Program-made: the position numbers and the translations under genes | NCBI GenBank assembly: GCA_002428935.1 | Contig: DIYG01000058.1 | Location: forward strand, 1 to 17,101 | Source of the DNA: Halieaceae bacterium UBA6060 | GTDB taxonomy: Bacteria > Pseudomonadota > Gammaproteobacteria > Pseudomonadales > Halieaceae | Reading direction: 5' to 3' | Length of the DNA: 17,101 nt | In this document: positions 1-7,799 of the stretch, piece after piece | How positions within the stretch are numbered: position 1 is the first letter of the stretch | Layout of the letters: each line of letters starts with the position of its first letter | The notes under the pieces: generated by a model | The model's input: only the letters and a program-made list of their open reading frames with translations | Databases searched by the model: none | Told to the model about the DNA's origin: nothing

Positions 1-265
1 GATAGAGGTAGTTTCTGTCGCTACTCTCGTCGCTTTGCTTTCCGCTGATAACCAGCGTGTTCTGTTCGCTGGTGATATCTAGCTCCGCCTCGCTAAAACC
101 GGCTACGGCCATGGTGATGCGGTACTGATTCTCATCGACCTGTTCGATGTTGTAGGGCGGGTAGCTAGGCTTTGCATCCCGGGCCACGGAATCCAGAAGA
201 GACGCCATACGGTCGAAACCGATTGCGGAATGGTAAAGGGGTGAAAAATCGATAGTGCTACGCAT
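1..265 (-). CDS. ibpA: IbpA-type small heat-shock protein (Hsp20), N-terminal part
   Basis: This partial gene reads leftward off the window edge, so about 88 codons are visible. ATP-independent Hsp20 chaperones bind unfolding proteins in the cytoplasm, co-aggregate with them and hand them to DnaK/ClpB. The visible protein begins MRSTIDFSPLYHSAIGFDRM and continues through YPPYNIEQVDENQYRI and VAGFSEAELDI. It matches the E. coli IbpA/IbpB N-arm and the first strands of the alpha-crystallin domain almost position by position. The ATG at 263-265 is preceded by GGAG at 9 bases. A sigma-32 promoter lies about 75 bases upstream. The C-terminal half of the domain and the IxI tail lie outside the window. 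The family is secure; choosing ibpA rather than another hsp20 name rests on the N-terminal match. Confidence 0.93.
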   Translation of the reverse strand, partial: MRSTIDFSPLYHSAIGFDRMASLLDSVARDAKPSYPPYNIEQVDENQYRITMAVAGFSEAELDITSEQNTLVISGKQSDESSDRNYLY

Positions 266-311
266 TGGTTTAATCTCCAGTCATATCCTTCATAGGAAGC
301 AATACAGTTTT

Positions 312-333
312 GTGGACCTCCTTGAGCATCCAC
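312..333 (-). other. Hairpin in the ibpA 5' leader
   Basis: GTGGA (312-316) and TCCAC (329-333) are perfect inverted arms at the start of the predicted ibpA leader. The loop contains AAGGAGG in minus-strand sense, a perfect Shine-Dalgarno match that is not followed by a useful start codon. Leaders of ibpA genes often fold as ROSE RNA thermometers. A TTGCT motif is present further down, but I could not build a clear ROSE fold over the real ribosome-binding site, so only the hairpin is claimed. Confidence 0.35.
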
Positions 334-341
334 GCTTCTTT

Positions 342-369
342 AGATGGGGGTGACTAGAGATTATTCAAG
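342..369 (-). promoter_or_regulatory. Sigma-32 (heat-shock) promoter of ibpA
   Basis: On the minus strand CTTGAA (364-369) is followed after 14 bases by CCCCATCT (342-349). Both boxes match the sigma-32 consensus (CTTGAA and CCCCATnT), and the spacing is in the usual range. The element faces ibpA, with a predicted start near 335 and a leader of about 70 bases. Confidence 0.88.
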
Positions 370-398
370 GGGCCCGTGAAATTTCTCTATCGGGCCTC
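369..398. terminator. Inverted repeat downstream of purT, possible weak terminator
   Basis: GGCCCG (371-376) and CGGGCC (391-396) form a GC-rich stem with a 14-base loop, 16 bases past the purT stop and just before the ibpA promoter. It overlaps the last base of the -35 box. On the minus strand it lacks a proper U run; on the plus strand it is followed by TCTTTGG. It may end purT transcription, but it is a poor intrinsic terminator by sequence. Confidence 0.35.
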
Positions 399-414
399 TT
401 TGGCAGGAGCCGCG

Positions 415-1599
415 TTAGAGCAGCTCCACCTGTACCGCTGCAACAGCGTGTCGGGCCTTTTGTCGCGCCTCGTCGGTGGTATCGCCCGAAGCGAGGGTGA
501 CTCCCATGCGACGTCGACCGGAGATTTCTGGCTTCCCAAACAGGCGCAGATCCGTATCGGGCTGGCCCAGGGCTGCGGCGAGATTGCGGTAGCGGATGTC
601 TGTGGAGTGTCCCTCGGGAAGGATGACGGCGGAAGCAGAGGGTTTCCGCAGGCGGATCTGGGGGATCGGCAAGCCGAGAAAGGCTCGCACATGGAGGGCA
701 AACTCCGACAGATCCTGTGAACGCAGGGTGACCATGCCCGTATCGTGGGGTCGTGGAGAGACTTCGCTAAAGTACACCTCGTCGCCGCGAATAAAGAACT
801 CCACCCCGAAGAGGCCTTTGCCACCGAGGGCGCCGGTAACCCGGGCCGCGATTTCTTCGCACTGCTCCAGCACGGAATCGGCCATGGCCTGGGGTTGCCA
901 GGACTCGCGATAGTCGCCTTCTTCCTGGTGATGACCGATGGGGGCGCAGAAGCTGACGCCGGCGATGTGGCGAACGGTGAGTAGGGTTATTTCGTAATCG
1001 AACTCGACCCAGCCCTCGACGATGACACGGCCAGCGCCGGCGCGCCCGCCTTCCTGGGCATAGTCCCAGGCACGAGCCAGATCTTCGGCGCTGCGGACTA
1101 CGCTTTGTCCTTTTCCCGACGAACTCATGATGGGTTTTACCACGCAGGGCATCCCTATCTCGTCGACCGCCGCGTCGAATTCTTCCCGATTGTCGGCAAA
1201 GCGATAGGGGGAGGTTTTGATGCCAAGGGTTTCTCCGACCAGGCGGCGGATTCCCTCGCGATTCATGGTCAGTTGGGCGGCGCGGGCGGAGGGCACCACG
1301 TTAAAACCCTCTTCCTCAAGGTTGGCCAGAGTCTGCGTGTCTATCGCCTCGATCTCCGGGACGATGAAATGGGGTTGCTCTAACTCAATGACCTCTCGTA
1401 GGCGTTGGCCATCGAGCATGGAGAACACATGGCTGCGATCCGCGACCTGCATTGCTGGGGCGTTGGCATAGCGATCACAGGCGATCACCTCGATGCCCAG
1501 GCGCTGCAGTTCTATGACGACCTCCTTGCCCAGTTCACCGGCGCCGCAGAGGAGGGCGCGGGTGGCAGAGGGTGCGAAGGGAGTTCCAAATGTGGGCAT
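415..1599 (-). CDS. purT: Formate-dependent phosphoribosylglycinamide formyltransferase 2
   Basis: PurT makes formyl-GAR from GAR, formate and ATP, the folate-independent version of the third step of purine synthesis, in the cytoplasm. The 394-residue product matches E. coli PurT (392 residues) along its whole length. It has the N-terminal GAGELGKE nucleotide-fold motif (about residues 19-26), then AIDTQTLANLEEEGFNVVPS, the ATP-grasp segment with VVKPIMSSSGKGQSVV, and the C-terminal SEVSPRPHDTGMVTL signature. The frame is open from 1632, but the ATG at 1597-1599 is preferred. It gives MPTFGTPFAPSATR, which aligns with the E. coli N-terminus, and it lies 5 bases after the methyltransferase stop with a CAGGTAG-type ribosome-binding site inside the upstream gene's end. 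The two genes probably share a transcript. No missing residues or breaks were noticed. Confidence 0.96.
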   Translation of the reverse strand: MPTFGTPFAPSATRALLCGAGELGKEVVIELQRLGIEVIACDRYANAPAMQVADRSHVFSMLDGQRLREVIELEQPHFIVPEIEAIDTQTLANLEEEGFNVVPSARAAQLTMNREGIRRLVGETLGIKTSPYRFADNREEFDAAVDEIGMPCVVKPIMSSSGKGQSVVRSAEDLARAWDYAQEGGRAGAGRVIVEGWVEFDYEITLLTVRHIAGVSFCAPIGHHQEEGDYRESWQPQAMADSVLEQCEEIAARVTGALGGKGLFGVEFFIRGDEVYFSEVSPRPHDTGMVTLRSQDLSEFALHVRAFLGLPIPQIRLRKPSASAVILPEGHSTDIRYRNLAAALGQPDTDLRLFGKPEISGRRRMGVTLASGDTTDEARQKARHAVAAVQVELL

Positions 1600-1604
1600 T
1601 ACCG

Positions 1605-2456
1605 CTACCTGTTGACCGCCGTGACAAACCAAACGGCACCGGGGAGTTCCAGTGCATCCCCCTTATAGTAATCCCTTAGGACCTTTGCTGCCGCGTTCTG
1701 TACCTCCTGACGGGTGGAAGCGTCTTCATCGGCAAGTAAGCGACCCACGGGTCCCGTATTCACCAGTTCTCTTACCGTGGCGTCATAGCCCCCCGCATCG
1801 GCAAAGCGAAGCTTCAGGGTGTGGGGCGTAAGGACGGGGTCAGACCAGCCTGCGCTCGACAGTATGTCCGTTACGTAATCGGCCTCGGCGAAGGCAAAGG
1901 GACCGGGTGTGCGGGCGGGCAGGGGTTCCGGGGGAGGAAGAACCGTGAGCGCGGCGCGAAGGGGCAGGACGGTCCAGGGATTGTCGGCCAGAGCCTGCCA
2001 GCAGCAAAAAGCCAGACGACCTTTGGGGAGCATGGAGCGACGGAGATTGGCGAAGGCGGCGATGGGGTCGGCGAAAAACATGACACCGAAACGAGAATAC
2101 AGCAGGTCAAAGCGTGATTCGCCCAGATCCTCGCTCGCAGCATCGGCCTTAAGAAAGCTGATGGTCGGTCCTGGATCGCTGCGCGTGGCAAGGGTGGCGT
2201 TTGCCACCTCCAGTAAGGGGCTTGAGATATCTATGCCCACAATGCTGGCGGAAGGGTCGAGTTCCGCGGCGAGTTGCAAGGTATTGCTGCCCGCCCCACA
2301 GCCCACATCCAGGGCAGCGGTAGCATCTTGTACCTGCGCGTGGCGTAAGAGCTCTGCCGATATGGGGGCAAGCATTTGCGCCATCTGCGCGTCGCGATCC
2401 GCCCACTTGCGTCCGGCATCACCGTTCCAGTAACTGATCTGTGCGTCGTTGTTCAT
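1605..2456 (-). CDS. Class I SAM-dependent methyltransferase (UbiE/type 11-like)
   Basis: This 283-residue protein has a single Rossmann methyltransferase domain. Motif I is ALDVGCGAG at about residues 48-56, followed by VGIDIS (motif II acidic residue) near 75. FDLLYSRFGVMFFADP is the post-I/motif IV region, and FANLRRSMLPKGRLAF is the motif V region. The second half (about 150-283) is the looser substrate-side region seen in type 11 methyltransferases. It should be a cytoplasmic SAM-using enzyme acting on a small molecule, but nothing in the sequence names the substrate. The ATG at 2454-2456 has AGGA about 9 bases upstream. The gene is the first of a pair with purT and is divergent from the DUF885 gene. 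A link with purine synthesis is not evident; co-transcription may be incidental. Confidence 0.88.
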   Translation of the reverse strand: MNNDAQISYWNGDAGRKWADRDAQMAQMLAPISAELLRHAQVQDATAALDVGCGAGSNTLQLAAELDPSASIVGIDISSPLLEVANATLATRSDPGPTISFLKADAASEDLGESRFDLLYSRFGVMFFADPIAAFANLRRSMLPKGRLAFCCWQALADNPWTVLPLRAALTVLPPPEPLPARTPGPFAFAEADYVTDILSSAGWSDPVLTPHTLKLRFADAGGYDATVRELVNTGPVGRLLADEDASTRQEVQNAAAKVLRDYYKGDALELPGAVWFVTAVNR

Positions 2457-2508
2457 AGTCGGCGTCCTGAGCCTGGGGGGGCGCAGTGTAAACCGAGCGT
2501 CGGAAGAA

Positions 2509-2537
2509 TTGAGCGTTGCGCGACCCTGTCGTATCGT
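2509..2537 (+). promoter_or_regulatory. Candidate sigma-70 promoter for the DUF885 gene
   Basis: TTGAGC (2509-2514), a 17-base spacer and TATCGT (2532-2537) give four of six matches in each box at ideal spacing. They lie in the 111-base divergent gap and face the DUF885 lipoprotein gene, whose start codon is 31 bases past the -10 box. Confidence 0.4.
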
Positions 2538-2567
2538 GTCTGTCTTCCGTTGATCGGGTATCTACCT

Positions 2568-4370
2568 ATGCTGAGAACTGTTCTGTTGGTAGCCGCTAGC
2601 GTCGGGCTTGCGGCCTGTTCGGCATCACCCGGACCTTCCCTTACACCCATGACAAGCTCCGCCGATGGGGAACTGCGCAGCCTTTATGAACGCGAGTGGG
2701 CCTGGCGTCAGGAGCAATTTGCCTGGCAGCGGGATGCCGACGACCAATGGGTTAAACAAGACCGCTTGCCCGATGTGGGGGCTGATGCTCAGGCCCGGCG
2801 TCTCGCCTATTGGGAGTCCGTCCTGGCGGAACTCGAGGGTATCGATGAAGCGCGCTTGAGTGCTGAAGAGCGTATCAATGCGGCGGTGTTTAGGCAGATT
2901 GTAGAGACCCATGCCAGCGACGCCCGATTTCGCACCTTTGAGGCCCCGTTAAATTCCGACACGTTTTTCTGGGGTGGCTTACATCCGCAGACCGGTGGCT
3001 TTGCCGATGAGGCGGCCTATCGCCGCTATCTCGGACGAATGCGAGATTTGCCTCGCTACTTCGGTCAGCACAAGGACAACATGCGGGCAGGGTTGGCTCG
3101 GGGTTACTCGGTGCCCGCGGTGACTTTGAAGGGTAGAGATCAGTCCATCGAGGCTTATTTGCTTCCCGGCACCGACAATCCTTTCTGGGGGCCCTTCGAT
3201 GCACTGCCCCCAACGATAACTTCACCGGCGCGCCTCGCATTACAGGAAGAAGCGCGGGAGGTAATTGCTGCAGCGGTAGTTCCCGCCTACACAGACCTGC
3301 TGCAGTTCATGCGTGAGGAATACCTCCCCAATACCCGCGAGGCTTTGGCGGCGCGCGACCTGCCTGACGGCGAAGCGTTTTACCGCGCGCAGATTCGTGC
3401 CTACACCACCCTGGATTTGACGCCGGAGGAAATTCACAACGCCGGTTTGCGAGAAGTCGAGCGCCTTCGCGCCGAGATGGAGAGCATCCTGGAGGAGCTG
3501 AGCTTTGACGGTGACATGGCGGCATTCTTCGAATTCCTGCGCACGGACCCCCAGTTCTACGCGAAAACTCCCGACGAGTTGATGGGCGTGTCGGCCTATG
3601 TGGCGAAGCGCATGGATGGAAAGCTGTCCGAGGTACTGGGGTTTCTGCCCCGGCGTCGCTTCGCCATCAATCCCGTGCCACCGGCCATCGCTCCGATCTA
3701 CACCGCTGGTCGAGGTGGGCTCAGCGCCTGTCTCATGAACACCTACAATCTGCCGGCCCGTCCGCTCTATACCTTGCCGGCGCTCACTCTGCATGAGTGT
3801 GCGCCCGGACACGCCCTTCAGGCGGCGATTGCCCTGGAGGCCCCAGGAGAAATTCCTGAGTTTCGCGCCCGTAACTACTTCTCGGGTTACGGCGAGGGCT
3901 GGGGGCTGTACACGGAGTGGTTGGGCGGTGAAATCGGTATCTATCGCACTCCCTATGAGCGTTTTGGCCAGCTCACCTACGAGATGTGGCGGGCTTGTCG
4001 TCTGGTGATCGATACGGGCGTCCACTGGTATGGATGGAGCCGAGAGGAGGCCCTGGCATTTCTCCGAGACAACGCGGCTCTTTCAGAGCATGAAATCACC
4101 ACAGAGATCGATCGGTATATCTCCTGGCCAGCCCAGGCCCTGGCTTACAAGTTGGGGGAAATGCTTATCAGAGAGAAGCGTGCCCGGGCCGAGGGCACCC
4201 TCGGCGTTGATTTTGATCAGCGTTTCTTTCACGACAAGATCTTGGCCCTGCGCTCCGTACCCTTGCACGTACTGGCGGAAGAGCTTGATGCCTGGATCGA
4301 TGCGGGTGGGCCTAACCCTTACCCCGAAGCTCCACCTCGGGCGGGCAATGAGCCCGTATCAGCGCAGTAG
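2568..4370 (+). CDS. DUF885 family lipoprotein, putative zinc-dependent hydrolase
   Basis: This 600-residue protein belongs to the DUF885 family (PF05960), bacterial proteins resembling zinc carboxypeptidases. The N-terminus MLRTVLLVAASVGLAACSAS is a lipoprotein signal with Cys17 as the likely lipidated residue, so the enzyme probably sits in the periplasm on a membrane. The metal motif is visible as H409-E410-C-A-P-G-H415. A further glutamate at about 443 lies in GEGWGLYTE, and both elements are characteristic of the family. The frame is open upstream to 2376, but that stretch lies in the divergent gap and the methyltransferase gene; the ATG at 2568 is chosen because it begins the signal peptide. 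The gene ends 20 bases from the end of the convergent Opp ATPase gene. Peptide substrates are a reasonable guess from the family and the Opp neighbours, but are unproven. Confidence 0.92.
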   Translation: MLRTVLLVAASVGLAACSASPGPSLTPMTSSADGELRSLYEREWAWRQEQFAWQRDADDQWVKQDRLPDVGADAQARRLAYWESVLAELEGIDEARLSAEERINAAVFRQIVETHASDARFRTFEAPLNSDTFFWGGLHPQTGGFADEAAYRRYLGRMRDLPRYFGQHKDNMRAGLARGYSVPAVTLKGRDQSIEAYLLPGTDNPFWGPFDALPPTITSPARLALQEEAREVIAAAVVPAYTDLLQFMREEYLPNTREALAARDLPDGEAFYRAQIRAYTTLDLTPEEIHNAGLREVERLRAEMESILEELSFDGDMAAFFEFLRTDPQFYAKTPDELMGVSAYVAKRMDGKLSEVLGFLPRRRFAINPVPPAIAPIYTAGRGGLSACLMNTYNLPARPLYTLPALTLHECAPGHALQAAIALEAPGEIPEFRARNYFSGYGEGWGLYTEWLGGEIGIYRTPYERFGQLTYEMWRACRLVIDTGVHWYGWSREEALAFLRDNAALSEHEITTEIDRYISWPAQALAYKLGEMLIREKRARAEGTLGVDFDQRFFHDKILALRSVPLHVLAEELDAWIDAGGPNPYPEAPPRAGNEPVSAQ

Positions 4371-4390
4371 AGGGGCTCGCGATCTAATAG

Positions 4391-5971
4391 TTACAGCAGG
4401 TGTCGACCGGGGATAGCGCCTAGCAGCCTCTGAGTGTAGGGCTCCTGTGGGTTGGCGAACAAGCTATCCCCCGTGCCCTGCTCGACGATGCGACCCTGAT
4501 AGAGCACCACAATGCGATCGGCGAGATGTTTGACCACCGCCAGGTCGTGGGATACGAACAGCATCGTAAGACCGTACTCCCGCCCCAGGGCCTCCATAAG
4601 ATCCAATATCTGCGCCTGAATGGTTACATCCAGAGCGGAGACGGGTTCATCGGCGACGACGAACTCAGGTCGTGTGGCCAGGGCGCGGCCAATCGCGATT
4701 CTCTGGCGTTGACCTCCGGAGAATTCGTGGGGGTATTTGCGCACAGCGCTACGCATAAGACCCACATCGTCCATGAGCTTGAGTACGGCCTGGGACACGC
4801 TTTTACGGGTCTCGATACCGTGCAGCAACAGCGGTTCCGCGAGCGTGTCGAAGACCGTCATCCGAGGATTCAAAGAAGCGAAGGGGTCCTGAAAAATCAT
4901 CTGCATGCGTCGACGCATATCTTTGAGGGCTGTGCCCTCCAGGGCCGTGACGTCTACGCCATCGAATTCCACCTCGCCGCCCGTGACCGGCACGAGACGC
5001 AACAGGGAGCGACCGATGGTTGATTTGCCGGAACCGGATTCTCCGACCATGCCCAGGATTTCGCCCCGGCGAATCTCAAAGCTCACGTCGTCTACGGCTT
5101 TAACCGTTTCCTCTCCGCTATGAAACCAGGTTTTTAGGTTCCGAACGCGAACCAGCGTGTCGTCGTGGGCTTGCGCATTTTCTTTGCCGCCAGAGGGTAT
5201 CGCTGAGAGGAGTTTCTGCGTGTAGGGATGTTCCGCATGGGAGAAGATCGCCTCGCGGTCGCCGCGCTCGACGATCCGACCTTCCTGCATCACGGCAATC
5301 TGGTCGGCGATATCAGCGACAACGGCCAGATCATGGCTGATGAATATGACGCCAATATCCCGACTTTTTTGCAGCTCTGCGATCAGCTGCAGAATCTGCG
5401 CCTGGATGGTGACATCCAGAGCCGTGGTGGGCTCATCGGCAATCAGCAAACGGGGTTCATTGATCAGCGCCATGGCGATCATGACGCGCTGGCGCATGCC
5501 TCCGGAAAACTCGTGGGGGTAGCAGTTGATGGTGGAGGCTGGTTCGCGGATGCCCACTTCACCCAGCAGCTCAATAGCTCGCTCCATGGCTTCGGCTTTG
5601 GAGGTGCCCCGATGTAGCACCAGGGGTTCGATCATCTGCTCGCCGATGCGCATGAACGGGTTCAGGCAGGTCATCGGGTCCTGAAAGATCATGGCGATAT
5701 CCCGACCGCGAATTTTTCGCAGCTCGGCCTCGCTCATCTGCAACAGGTCCTGGCCGTCAAAATGGGCGCTACCACCGTCGATACGCCCCGGGGGCATAGG
5801 CACCAGTCCGAGCATGCTGTAGCAGGCCACGGATTTACCCGATCCGGACTCGCCGATGATGGCGGTGATTTTCCCGGCTTCTACATCGAAGCTGATGCCA
5901 TCGACGGCTTTGTTCACGCCATTGCGAGTGACAAAGCTAACACCGAGATCACGTACTTCCAGCAGCGCCAT
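4391..5971 (-). CDS. Fused two-domain peptide ABC transporter ATPase (OppDF/YejF-like)
   Basis: This 526-residue cytoplasmic ATPase carries two complete nucleotide-binding domains in one chain, matching the length and layout of YejF and other OppD-OppF fusions. Domain 1 has Walker A GESGSGKS (40-47), the Q-loop Q97, signature SGGMR (156-160), Walker B LLIADE (175-180) and a switch histidine near 213. Domain 2 repeats these: GESGSGKST (310-318), Q361, SGGQR (418-422), and VVADE (438-442). Each domain ends with the peptide-importer extension containing HPYTQKLLSAIP and EPYTQRLLGAIP, typical of the oligopeptide/dipeptide subfamily. It is the last gene of the opp run, starting 2 bases after the oppC stop with AGGA as ribosome-binding site. 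It should power the OppB-OppC channel. Both sites look intact. Confidence 0.95.
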   Translation of the reverse strand: MALLEVRDLGVSFVTRNGVNKAVDGISFDVEAGKITAIIGESGSGKSVACYSMLGLVPMPPGRIDGGSAHFDGQDLLQMSEAELRKIRGRDIAMIFQDPMTCLNPFMRIGEQMIEPLVLHRGTSKAEAMERAIELLGEVGIREPASTINCYPHEFSGGMRQRVMIAMALINEPRLLIADEPTTALDVTIQAQILQLIAELQKSRDIGVIFISHDLAVVADIADQIAVMQEGRIVERGDREAIFSHAEHPYTQKLLSAIPSGGKENAQAHDDTLVRVRNLKTWFHSGEETVKAVDDVSFEIRRGEILGMVGESGSGKSTIGRSLLRLVPVTGGEVEFDGVDVTALEGTALKDMRRRMQMIFQDPFASLNPRMTVFDTLAEPLLLHGIETRKSVSQAVLKLMDDVGLMRSAVRKYPHEFSGGQRQRIAIGRALATRPEFVVADEPVSALDVTIQAQILDLMEALGREYGLTMLFVSHDLAVVKHLADRIVVLYQGRIVEQGTGDSLFANPQEPYTQRLLGAIPGRHLL

Positions 5972-5973
5972 GG

Positions 5974-6861
5974 TCAGTCCTTAGAGCCACGGACGTCCAG
6001 CGCATCGCGCAGGCCATCGCCGAGAAAGTTCAGAGAGAAAAGGGTTATGGTCAGAGTCAGTCCCGGGTAAATAAGCAGCCAGGGGTACTCTTCCATGGTT
6101 TCTGCGCCATAGGAGATGAGCAGGCCCCAGGAGGTCTGGGGCGGTTGAATGCCCAGACCCAGGAAACTCAGGAAGGCCTCCAGGAGCATGACGCTGGGAA
6201 TGGTCAGGGTCGTGTAGACAATGATGGGCCCCAGGGCATTCGGCACCAGATGACGGCGGATGATGGTGGCCGGTGGCAGACCGAGGGATACCGCGGCTTC
6301 GACAAACTCCTGCTGGCGCAGGGACTGCATCTGGCCACGCATGATGCGCGCCATGGTCAGCCATTCCACGGCGCCGATGGCCAGGAACAGCAGAATCACA
6401 TTGCGACCGAAGACCACCATAAGCAGAACGATAAAAATCATGAACGGCAGGGCGTAGAGAATATCCACAAGGCGCATCATGATCGCGTCGGTGCGGCCTC
6501 CGACGTAGCCGGCGATGGCGCCCCAGCTTACGCCGATAAGCAGCGCCACGGAGGTAGCGATAAAGCCTACCGCCAACGATATGCGGCCGCCGTACATGAT
6601 TTGCGTGAGCAGGTCTCGGCCAAACACATCCGTACCCAGCCAGTGGGCGGCGGAGGGTGGTGTAGCGCCCAGATCCAGGTTTTGCGCATCGTAGGCGTAG
6701 GGCGCAATCCAGGGGGTGAGCAGTGCGATAACAATCATAAAGAGCAGAACTACCAGCCCCAGCACCGCTAGGTGATTTTTGCGCAAGCGCACCCAGGCGT
6801 CCTGCCACAGGGACGTGCCTTCCTCGGCCTGCGCAATATCCTGGATCACCTCCGTGTTCAC
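5974..6861 (-). CDS. oppC: Oligopeptide ABC transporter permease OppC
   Basis: This inner-membrane permease subunit of 295 residues pairs with OppB to form the peptide channel. A cytoplasmic N-tail (1-30) precedes the first membrane helix (about 31-53). Then comes the OppC-type periplasmic motif HWLGTDVFGRD (73-83), followed by several hydrophobic segments. The EAA coupling loop reads EFVEAAVSLGLPP (185-197), the contact site for the ATPase. The start is a GTG (6859-6861) that overlaps the oppB stop as GTGA, which fits translational coupling. The close resemblance to E. coli OppC (302 residues) and the gene order support the name over DppC, though the substrate range is not readable from sequence. 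Confidence 0.94.
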   Translation of the reverse strand: MNTEVIQDIAQAEEGTSLWQDAWVRLRKNHLAVLGLVVLLFMIVIALLTPWIAPYAYDAQNLDLGATPPSAAHWLGTDVFGRDLLTQIMYGGRISLAVGFIATSVALLIGVSWGAIAGYVGGRTDAIMMRLVDILYALPFMIFIVLLMVVFGRNVILLFLAIGAVEWLTMARIMRGQMQSLRQQEFVEAAVSLGLPPATIIRRHLVPNALGPIIVYTTLTIPSVMLLEAFLSFLGLGIQPPQTSWGLLISYGAETMEEYPWLLIYPGLTLTITLFSLNFLGDGLRDALDVRGSKD

Positions 6862-7799
6862 GGCATGCCTCCGGTCTGATACTGGTGTCGCAACCGGGGA
6901 TTCAGGGACGCGGCGAGCACATCGGACAGTAGGTTGAACAGGACGATTAGGGTGGAGAGGAACACGGTGGTGCCCAAAATCATCGTGTAGTCACGATTGA
7001 AGGCAGCCTGCACGTAGAAGCGGCCCAAACCGGGGATCTGAAAGATGGTTTCTACGACAAAGGAGCCGGCCAGCAGACCGGCAAAGGCGGGCCCCAGGAA
7101 GGCCACGACGGGGAGCAGGCCACCGCGGAGGCCGTGCTTTACCACCACCTGCCATTCGGGAAGGCCTTTGGCACGGGCGGTGCGAATGTAATCCTGGGAT
7201 AAGACTTCCAGCATGCCGGCGCGAGACAAACGAGCGATGTAGGCTGCGTAGGCCGCTCCCAGGGTGATGCTCGGGAGGATCTTGTCGCCGGGGATGTCGC
7301 CCCAGCCGGATACCGGTAACCACTCCAGTTCGATGCCAAACACCAGCACCAACAGGGGGCCGAGAAGAAAGGTAGGCATGCAGATGCCGATCATGGCCAG
7401 CGCCATGGGCACGTAGTCCTGGGGCGTGTTGGGTCTCAGGGAGGCGATGACGCCCGCGAGTCCGCCGATGAGGGTGGCGATAAGTAGGGCGTATAAGCCC
7501 AGCTCCGCGGTGACCGGCAGTCCGGCGCCGATCAGTTCATTCACACTCCGCCCGGGGTACTTGAAGGACGGGCCAAAGTCTCCCTGGGCTAGATCGCCCA
7601 GGTAGGCCAAATACTGGGAAAACAACGGTTGATCGAGGCGGTACTGGGCCTCAAGGGCCGCCTTCACTTCCGGGATAACGGCTTTTTCGCTGTCAAAGGG
7701 CCCCCCGGGGGCTACCCGCACGAGAAAGAAGGTTACGGTAATCACCGCGAGGATGACCGGAATGGCCTGGAGGAGACGGCTGGCTAAAAATCGACCCAT
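6858..7799 (-). CDS. oppB: Oligopeptide ABC transporter permease OppB
   Basis: This 313-residue inner-membrane permease is very close to E. coli OppB (306 residues). Shared stretches include FLVRVAPGGPF (25-35), GDFGPSFKYPGRSVN (73-87) and DYIRTARAKGLP (203-214), the EAA loop that docks on the ATPase. NRDYTMILG lies near the C-terminus. The frame is open to 7892, but the ATG at 7797-7799 is preferred. It starts MGRFLASRLLQAIPVILAV, aligning with MLKFILRRCLEAIPTL of E. coli, and it overlaps the oppA stop by one base (TGATG), so the two are coupled. About six membrane helices are expected. It forms the channel with OppC. Confidence 0.95.
   Translation of the reverse strand: MGRFLASRLLQAIPVILAVITVTFFLVRVAPGGPFDSEKAVIPEVKAALEAQYRLDQPLFSQYLAYLGDLAQGDFGPSFKYPGRSVNELIGAGLPVTAELGLYALLIATLIGGLAGVIASLRPNTPQDYVPMALAMIGICMPTFLLGPLLVLVFGIELEWLPVSGWGDIPGDKILPSITLGAAYAAYIARLSRAGMLEVLSQDYIRTARAKGLPEWQVVVKHGLRGGLLPVVAFLGPAFAGLLAGSFVVETIFQIPGLGRFYVQAAFNRDYTMILGTTVFLSTLIVLFNLLSDVLAASLNPRLRHQYQTGGMP

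Noticed and set aside
103..333. Small minus-strand frame overlapping the ibpA start and leader
   Set aside because: It reads through the ibpA promoter-proximal leader and coding start in another frame and has no recognisable sequence.
3240..4025. 261-codon frame antisense to the DUF885 gene
   Set aside because: No recognisable motif, and the opposite strand carries the conserved metal motif of DUF885.
5981..6808. 275-codon frame on the minus strand inside oppC
   Set aside because: It is the shifted frame of oppC, rich in Arg, Pro and His with no domain, while the oppC frame matches a known permease throughout.
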